Below, piece after piece: positions 57,100-64,000 of a stretch of DNA of 64,000 nucleotides. The notes beneath the pieces are model-generated. The model was not told the DNA's origin and ran no database searches. It saw only the letters and a list, made by a program, of their open reading frames with translations. A program made the position numbers and the translations under genes. Position 1 is the first letter of the stretch, and the number at the start of each line of letters is the position of its first letter. The stretch comes from Monocercomonoides exilis (Eukaryota > Preaxostyla > Oxymonadida > Polymastigidae): positions 691,501-755,500 of the forward strand of contig LSRY02000041.1 in the NCBI GenBank assembly GCA_001643675.2, read 5' to 3'.

Positions 57100-58060
57100 T
57101 TGTGGAGAGCGGGAAATTGATATTTTAGCGAATACAGCAGCTTGGTGGAGATGGCAGGTGCGTGAAAATTGTGGTAGATGGAAGAGGCGCAAGACTGGAG
57201 ATGGAGAACTGCCCAATGGCCAGCTGAAGCGTCAGAGGCAGCGAGGCCAGAGGAGGCGGCGTTGCAGCCGAGCTGGCAGCCGGGGCAGCCCTGCTGATAA
57301 ATGGATCGACCTTCGAGGACTGTGCTGCTGCGGCTGGTGGAGGCCCGGCACAGACCCATGGCCTGGTGGGGTGTTCTTGGTGAAGGCAGATTCCGCCAGG
57401 CAGTTTGCACTCGAGCAGGTGGTGTTGCCAGATGTAATGCGTGGAAGAGCAGAAAGGTGTTTGTGTTGGCTACCATGCTTTCGGAAGTGGAAGACGCAAT
57501 CCATTTCAACTGTCCATGACCAGCACTGACATGAGCGCCCTTGACGAGCTCAATGTATTCGAACTTGTTACCGTTAGCTCCAAGCACCTGATCCCGCTTG
57601 CATTGTATTTATGGACTAACATCATCACCCAAATGTTTATCAAAAAAGGATTTGATTTTTGACTTTGGTGCATGAACGCACTCCGCTGCTCCCTGTAAGT
57701 CAATCATTCATTCCATTTTGCCTGAAGTCATGGCTGGGAATGTTGGACTATTTCTTCTCTCTCTCAGTCACGGAGGAGGCGTGCTGTTTGTTGTCGGAAC
57801 CCTCATTGAAAGCATCTTTTCAATCCCTCTCCATCCTCAACTTCCGTTTCACCTTCAATAACTTATTCATTTGTAAGGATGTCTTTCTCCTGTTCTCCTG
57901 CAGCCCTGTTCAAATCAACGAGTTCCTTTTTTCACTCGAGTTCTCCGAGCCCTCTCTCGCCTCAAACACCTTTTCCTTCAGCCCCAGCTTCTCCCGCGCT
58001 GGATTCAGACTCTTCATTGATTTCTTCGCATTTATAAATTTCTTCCATTTCTCTTAGATA
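57100..58060 (+). pseudogene. Remnants of beta-helix surface-protein modules, GC-richer than surroundings
   Basis: Pieces in all three plus frames follow the module logic of these surface proteins. First module: RGGGVAAELAAGAALL then NGSTFEDCAAAAGGG (57230-57340), PGGVFLVKADSARQFALEQV (57360-57425), then KVFVLATMLSEVEDAIHFN (57455-57515). Second module: SHGGGVLFVV (57755-57790), FTFNNLFICKDVFLLFS (57850-57900), then INEFLFSLEFSEP. Frames change at least three times and stops intervene. The 57100-57500 part is clearly GC-richer than the rest of the window. Confidence 0.55.
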
Positions 58061-61000
58061 TTATTCGACCAGGACGCTGGCTCCTTTGCCTGTCATTGCT
58101 GTTCCCCACTTTCCCCTTGCTCCTCCCTTTTCACAGCTATTCTCCACATTTGCCGCATCACCGGTTACATCCTCTGAATCTCCTCCTCCTTCTTCTTTGG
58201 ATTCTCGATTCCCTTTCCGTTATCCAAGTCTATTGAACCTCCTGAAGTGTTGTCCCTGTACGCTTCACTACCAATATCCTCATGTGTTGATCAGCCTGAG
58301 ATTGTTGTGTTTCTCAATAGCTGTCACTTTAACTTTCCGTTTAACTTTCTCCAAAATTCTTCCTCATCTTTCTATCTCTTTTTTCACTCATACACTTCGT
58401 CGATTATTCTTATCCATTTTTCGTGGTTATTCAAATTCTCTGGCTTATATCCCTCTATTTCAGCTCAAAATAGTTCTTTTCCTTTTTTTCTTCTTTTCCT
58501 CTCCATTCTTCAATGATTTCGCTTGCTTTGCAAATGGTTCATGAAATACTCCAAAATTTTGTTCTTTTATACCCCCTTTTTTCTCAAGCTAAATGCAAAT
58601 GCAATGCATTCCTTCAGATTCAAAACCTTTCGTTTTGGCTTGCTGAGAATGAACTGAAAAGACAAAACGAAAAAATTCACAGCTTTGATGCAAATAGTTG
58701 ATATGTTCAATGGAAAAGTCTTCCTTTGCCTTTTCTCTTTCATTCTCCTATAATTCTATTTTCATAAACATTCAAAACGAAGAAGAAGAAGAAGAAATTC
58801 TGTTTAACATTCTTATGCTTTTTTTGATGGTGATGACAGAAGAACAAGAAGAACGAAGAAATATCAGATGTGGAGTGTTTCTTGCTTGTTGATGGTTTGT
58901 TGTGAAGAATTTGAAACAAAATGTGTTTTTGGAAAAAAGTGTGAAGAAGGTGAAAAATGATGATTTTGATCGAAAGAGATGAGCTTCGAGAGAGATGAAC
59001 ATTGAACGAGAAATCAGAAGCAGAATTGACAGATGGATGAAATGTTGAAGAATAAATCAGTGAGTGGGAAAGTTGATTGAATAAATAATGAAGAAGGAAG
59101 AAGAAGATTTTGAAGAAACAAATGCCATTTGATATTCAATGTCTGCCTTCTGCTTCAAATGTCCAACAAATTGAATTGCGAATAAAATAGTTGTTCTGTC
59201 AGAATATGATAATAATTCTCCAAAAAAATACTCATATAAAAGAAAGTGCCAAATCCATTTCTGTGAAAGTAACTGTCTCTCGTTTCGGTTGGACTGATTT
59301 TCTTGTCTTCTCCATTAAGAATTTTTTATCTTTTGCCATCTTCTCCTTGTTTCATTCATCTGTGTTGATTTGAAGGTCAGAAATGTTTTCCAAAAAAGAA
59401 TCTCCAAAATCGATGTCTAATCGAGCGTTGCTCAATAAAAAATGAATTTTGATTGTTCCTAATAAATTAGAGCTTATCCTTTTAATTGAAGAAGTCAAAA
59501 AAAAAAAAGGTGAAAAAATAACTTGAAGAGAATGCTGGTGGTGAAGCACGAGAAAAAGAAAGAAAGGCAAAGGAAAAGGAAAAGAGGAAGAGAAAGAAGA
59601 AGAGAAGGAGAAAGAGAAAAGAAACAGAGAAAAAAACAGAAAGAAACGCAAACATTTTGATGGAAGAAAAAGAAGAAAATTAAAAAATTTCGGTAGTATT
59701 TGAAATGAGTAGACAGAAGATGAATAATTGGATGAAGTTGTATCAATCCAAGGAGAAGGAGAAGCAGAAGCAGAAGCAGAAGGAGAAGGAGAAAATGTTT
59801 ATGGTGAGGATAAAGTTAACAAGATGATGTTAATGATTTCATTTCAGATAATGGAGGAGAGGAAAATGAACCTTTTCGATTAAAAGAGCTCTTCAAGAAA
59901 AAAGAACGATTCTTTTGTTCCATCTGAGCAGCTGAGCTGTCAGTGTCCCATCTCAAATCATACAATGAGCAAATGCACAGCTTCAACACTCTCTTGAGAA
60001 AAACATTTCATCAAGATGCAGTGAAGAAATCAAATGCAAATTAATATTCCAAATTGAGTCGGAATTGACCCAGAAAGATGAGGAATTGACGCGATGTTTG
60101 ACAAGCCGTATTTATTTCTTTCCAATGGCTGAATTTTTAGCTGATATCTTTGAAGATCAATGGAGAGCATTCTGGCATGCCCATGGATGACTGTAACAAC
60201 TCAAAAGAATTTCATGAGCACCATTCAAAATGGTTGTTGTTCTCTTCATTCCTATGAAACAGAAATTCGATAATAGGAAACCTTTCTTTCCTTCAATTCC
60301 CACTTCCTCTTTCATTTGCTGTGGAATAACATTTCCGATGTGTTTATTGAGTGCATCTCGCTGCAAAGCTGTCTTCCTCCTTCTTCTCCAAATCTCATTT
60401 CAACTGAAATGAAAACGGCCTTGAACGAACAAATCTGATAACAATATCCAATCAAATGAATAAATTTCCTTTTGATGTTTCACTCTCAACGAACAGAAGA
60501 ACCTCCATCTTTTCTATTGGTGATGGACTTCATTCCTTTTCTTCATGGCACAAGATTATTTTGCAACTGAAGCATTGGAGCCTTGATTTTCTTCCTCTCT
60601 TCGAGCATGTTCTCCATATTCAAGAACTTTTCTTTTCTTTTCTTTTGTTCATTTAATAAGAGATGACTTTCAGAATTTCATTTCCTTTCTTCTTTCATAA
60701 CCCTATGATCAATTAATAGATGAGCTCAAAATGCAACAATCCACAAAATATATCAAACCTTCAACAATAACATATTCTTGTTTTCAATCTCATTCTTTTT
60801 CATAAAAAATTATGAAATATCATTCATACACAAATTTCGTTTGTCAGCTTCCCCTTTTCTCTGCTGTCAAGTATTTGCAATTTATTCCATTGACAAAAAG
60901 ATGTGATTCAAAGAGTTAATGATTTTTTTGGAAAACCATCCTTCTTCAAATAAACTGTTGGTTTGATCAAAAAGAAACAAAAGATTTTCATTTTTGGACT

Positions 61001-61187
61001 CATACATCCAATCCTTGCGGCTTCTTCGAATTTTCTTTTACACTTCTTTTTGTTAAACAAAAATTTAACAGTTTGTGTTGCGATCATTTTTGAACTGCAA
61101 GATAATCAACAATATGTGCATTTATCTTTTATTTTGTTATTTGCCCAGCTTTGCCCCTCATTCCGAATTTTATTTGCAACAAGCAGA
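58061..61187. other. Degenerate region, no intact gene seen
   Basis: About 3.1 kb with many short frames. Coding-like patches occur (about 60012-60190 plus strand: SRCSEEIKCKLIFQIESEL ... FADIFEDQWRAFW-type text; 59560-59660 Lys/Glu/Arg-rich; a (GAAGGA/GCAGAA) purine repeat at 59748-59795), but none connects into a gene by plausible splicing. It looks like decayed genes, possibly including more surface-protein debris up to about 58350. Confidence 0.45.
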
Positions 61188-62641
61188 ATGAGTTTACCAA
61201 ATGATATATCTGAAGATAGAATACAAATGATTATCAAAAGCGAGCAGTTTTCAAGTTTGCCATTTTATTTGGATTGAGCAATTCTGAACAAAATTTTTGA
61301 TTTTTTGAATACCCTTTGCAGAATTGCTCCATGAGCTTGAGTGTTGCGGAGAAGATGAGAAAAAGCAGAAAATGGAGGAAATGAAAAGAGTGATGGAAGA
61401 ATTGGATTATGGAGAATTCAAATCAGTTTTCACAAAGGAACTGTTCGATAAAATTCACCAAATGATTGAAAAAAAGAAATTATCGATGGAAAATGCATTG
61501 AAGTTATTGAAACAAATGGGATATTGCAAAGCATTGAAGTACTTTAGCTCCAGAAGTTTTGGAGAATCTTCGTTGGGCAAAAGATTTGAGAAAATGATGA
61601 TTGATGAAAATGAGAAAAAAGAAGAAAAGGATGTAAATCATCTCATTGACCTTTGCGAGTGCTATCTTTTGCTTGAAGGCCTATTTTCTTCAAAATATCA
61701 TTCAATTTATATGCCTTTCCTTCTGAAAGTTGCATCGAAGAAAGAGGAAAGCAAGGAAGTTCAAAAAGAAGTGGAAATGGCTTTGCTGGCTTTGGTCAAT
61801 ACTTTCCGTCACGTTTGAAATTTTCTATTTTCTTTTAATTTTTTTTTTTATTTTTTTTTTATTTTTTTATCAGTCAATCAAAAAGGAACTGTATTTGAGT
61901 GAAATTGTAGAAATTATAAAGCGTCATCAAGAATTCAACAATCTGACACGACTTGCTTGTAGCTCTGCTTGGGTATTTTTAATAAACCGAGTTTACAGTG
62001 ACAAAAGTTTGGAAAAAGTGATTGTGGATGAGCTGCATTTTGCGAGAGATGCGACTAGAGAATTGGAACATCTGTCAAAGTGTGTGGATTGGAAGAGAGA
62101 GAAAGAAGAGAGAAAAGGAAAAGAAACGAAAGAAGAGTTAATTATTTTTGGATGGATATGTACAATTACTTGTTACTTATCATGGTGCAAATTGAGAAAT
62201 GAAGAACTTACAGGGCTTATAGTCGGCATTGCGGATATATTGTTTGCAGCGAAAGATAATTACCAAAAAATTAGCAATGTGTGCATTGATTTATTTAAAG
62301 TTGCATTGAGAAAAGAAGCTGTGAAAGCGGAAGGCTTGTTGAGTTGCGGTGTTGTTGATGCTGTTTTAGAGGGAATTCAGCAGCCAACGTTGAATGATTA
62401 CTTTGCGTTTGATGGCTTGAGAATTTTGAAAAAAATTTCAAAAAGTTTGAAAGGAAAGAAGAGAGATGAAATAGAAGAGGTGAAAGGAAAGGAAGCGAAA
62501 AAGAAGGTTTTTAAAAAGCTGGAAGAAGAAGGATACGAAGATACCATCACAAGTTTTCATAAAATATTTGGTTTTCTTAACATACGTTTTTGGCAAACTG
62601 ATTTATCGCTAAATATAAGTGATTATTTAGTGAATGTTTAG
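61188..62641 (+). CDS. Oxymonad multigene-family hypothetical protein, three exons, 441 aa
   Basis: Exons 61188-61254, 61322-61812 and 61874-62641; introns of 67 (GTTTGCC...TTTGCAG, phase 1) and 61 bases (GTTTGA...TATCAG, phase 0) give 1326 coding bases ending in TAG. Motifs: FSKLLHELECCGEDEKKQK across the first splice, LFDKIHQMIEKKKLSMENAL, MGYCKALKYFSSRSF, SLGKRFEKMMIDENEKKE, HLIDLCECYLLLEGLF, then ELYLSEIVEIIKRHQEFNNL, SAWVFLINRVYSDKSLEKVI and LSKCVDWKREKEE, ending with SLNISDYLV. From memory this is a very numerous family of hypothetical proteins in Monocercomonoides. The all-helical make-up with repeated about-40-residue units suggests an armadillo/HEAT-like solenoid; no catalytic motif is seen. 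The function is unknown. Copy 2 of the 470-bp duplicated element starts about 140 bases downstream. Confidence 0.82.
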
Positions 62642-62783
62642 CCAAAAAAAATTTTTTTTCATTTAGTTTTGTCACTCAAAAAGTATATCCTTTTCTTTTT
62701 TATCCATTTCTCAAAAAGGTAAAAAAATCGATTTTGGAAGTGTATTTTGCAATAAATGTGCTTTTTTTTTTTTTTTTGATTTA

Positions 62784-63253
62784 TTGATTTGTTGTGGTAT
62801 TTTGAAGCATTCGTATTTTATCAAACTTTATTTATGAAAAGCATTTCTTTTTTTTGAGAAATTTTATCATTTATTTTGTTCAGTTTTATTTTGTTTTATT
62901 TTGTTTGTTTTTATAATTTTTTACGCAATTTTAAAGAGCTGAAGAAATGAGTCTTATTGATGCTTTGGATGCTTTGTTTTTCTGTGTTTATTCAGCCATT
63001 ATGGCTGTGCTCTTGCAGCTGATTTTCATCCGTCACAAGTTAATTCTTGTGAAGGAATAAAAAAGGAAAAGGAAAAGACTTCAAACGCTTAAAAAGTTGC
63101 AAAAGCAGCAAACAACACTTAAACTTTCTCAAAGAAATGATAACAAATTGGAAAAGGAAAAGGAAAAAGAAAAAGAAAACGATGAATGAAAAAGAAGTGC
63201 TTTGAAATTGTGTCTAAATGAACACATTCAAAGAGAAACATTTCAATAAAACA
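62784..63253 (+). repeat. 470-bp duplicated element, copy 2
   Basis: Counterpart of 46937-47406 with about ten substitutions and no length change. In this copy a TGA (about 63187-63189) interrupts the Lys/Glu-rich frame that stays open after the 37-codon ORF in copy 1. Confidence 0.93.
62947..63060 (+). CDS. Possible 37-aa hydrophobic microprotein (copy 2 of the duplicated element)
   Basis: ATG 62947 to TAA 63058-63060; all 114 bases are the same as at 47100-47213. Substitutions between the copies fall upstream and downstream of this ORF but not in it, which is weakly in favour of function, though the duplication is young. Confidence 0.35.
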   Translation: MSLIDALDALFFCVYSAIMAVLLQLIFIRHKLILVKE

Positions 63254-63733
63254 AATTTGAATTAAAAATAAAAATCATTAAATAATTTCATGAAACAAAC
63301 GAAAATGAACAAATTAGACCAACAGAATATCATCAACAAAATTTATCAAAAATGCTTAAATTTATCTTTAAAAATATAAATGAAAATAAAAATAAAAAAA
63401 TAACAAAATAACAAAATAACAAAAAAGAAAAAGAAATCTAATAAAAATGCATCATGACCTCGTTTGATGTCATTCAGCAGAATTAAACAAAAATTTCATG
63501 CTTAGCATTTAACTTCAAAAAATAAATTGTACAATATTCTTTTTTTAAAAAAAAAAAGAAGAAAGAAAAAAAAAAAAGAAAAACAAAGAAAAACAGAAAC
63601 AAAAATTGCCTGATAATCAATATTTTATCACAAATACACTGGCTTCAATTCCCAAAAGCACTCCAATTATTTGATTGGCATTACAAAACTTATTTCCTTC
63701 TTTCTTCTTCTTCTTCTATTTTTTTTTCCCTCA
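63254..63733. other. A-rich intergenic region with simple repeats
   Basis: No coding sequence seen. It contains an (AAAATAAC)-type repeat near 63391-63425 and A-runs near 63547-63600. It lies downstream of both flanking genes if the minus-strand gene at the window end is real. Confidence 0.5.
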
Positions 63734-64000
63734 TCACTTCAGCAAATCATCATCAGCACCTCCCGAATACAAATCCATCGGAGGCGCTGTCGGGCATATT
63801 TCCCTGTCTCTTCCTCGACTGCGGCTCTGGCCGTTCTGCTGATTGTACTGCAAAGGCAGCTCATTTGGCGGCTGGCGGTACTCTGCCTGCACGCCAGCTG
63901 TCGGAAGTGACGCTGACGTGCGCGATGAATACGACGAATACGACGGAGCAGCTCGCATAGCATACGATTTTGTGGCAAATGCACCATCACCACAATTATC
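63734..64000 (-). CDS. C-terminal end of an unidentified protein running out of the window
   Basis: The minus frame is open from the window edge (64000) to a stop at 63734-63736, giving 88 residues that begin DNCGDGAFATKSYAMRAAP and end in DLYSGGADDDLLK. It is Ser/Gln/Pro/Arg-rich with an acidic-dileucine-like end (DDDLLK), as in the disordered tail of a trafficking protein, but that is only resemblance. GC content and codon use are higher than in the flanking DNA, supporting real coding. The alternative frame over the same bases is Arg-rich and less protein-like. Confidence 0.5.
   Translation of the reverse strand, partial: DNCGDGAFATKSYAMRAAPSYSSYSSRTSASLPTAGVQAEYRQPPNELPLQYNQQNGQSRSRGRDREICPTAPPMDLYSGGADDDLLK

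Noticed and set aside
57075-57587. 170-aa minus-strand ORF with GC-rich codons, considered as a bacterial contaminant gene
   Set aside because: The plus strand reads as surface-protein module pieces (GGGVAAELAAG, FEDCAAAAGGG, GGVFLVKAD), so the minus frame is antisense.
59352-59746. Phe/Ser/Leu-rich minus ORFs near 59.5 kb
   Set aside because: Antisense of a Lys/Glu/Arg purine-rich stretch, with no independent support.
1-64000. tRNA, rRNA, snRNA genes or CRISPR arrays
   Set aside because: None recognised by eye. A tRNAscan/Infernal run would be needed to exclude small RNAs.

Overview
The window is nuclear DNA of a small protist. Protein genes are broken by short spliceosomal introns (about 49-146 bp, 5' GTATG/GTTTG/GTGTG, T-rich tract, AG), intergenic DNA is very AT-rich, and TAA, TAG and TGA are all used as stops, so the code is standard. 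Genes for VID27, EBP2, an ABCC transporter and a UVRAG/VPS38-type protein are clearly eukaryotic. The mix of beta-helix surface proteins and the spliced gene at 61188-62641, which I recall as a large hypothetical-protein family of the oxymonad Monocercomonoides, points to Preaxostyla (oxymonads). That placement is inference.

Region 1-21360 is gene-dense: VID27 (C-terminal part at least), an MRP-type ABC transporter, a family-4-like uracil-DNA glycosylase with a long disordered tail, the ribosome-biogenesis factor EBP2 (5 exons), an unrecognised coiled-coil/zinc-motif protein (minus), a secreted 1803-aa cysteine-rich protein built from CX3C pairs (minus), and a secreted TPM-domain membrane protein divergently transcribed from it across 147 bp.

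Region 22315-31008 (minus) is one 8.7-kb exon for a surface protein with five repeated beta-helix modules, a transmembrane helix and a cytoplasmic pseudokinase lobe. Region 31009-34100 has no gene but contains a perfect 463-bp inverted repeat, a family of diverged direct repeats and a second hairpin element.

Region 34101-46736 is a single 4211-aa ORF. It looks like a run of poly-serine, but scattered conserved blocks (C2, coiled coil, BARA-like end) identify it as a UVRAG/VPS38/ATG14-type subunit of the class III PI3-kinase complex, inflated about six-fold by TCN-serine microsatellites.

Region 46737-64000 is repeat-rich: two 98% identical 470-bp copies carrying a 37-codon ORF (46937 and 62784), MITE-like elements, a decayed Merlin/IS1595-type transposase, an F-box plus multi-span membrane protein (TMEM185-like, minus), a beta-helix surface protein gene with a one-base frameshift in a G6 tract, a graveyard of GC-richer beta-helix fragments, the intact oxymonad-family gene, and the 3' end of a gene leaving the window on the minus strand. 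All splice sites were chosen by eye from frame and GT-AG fit.
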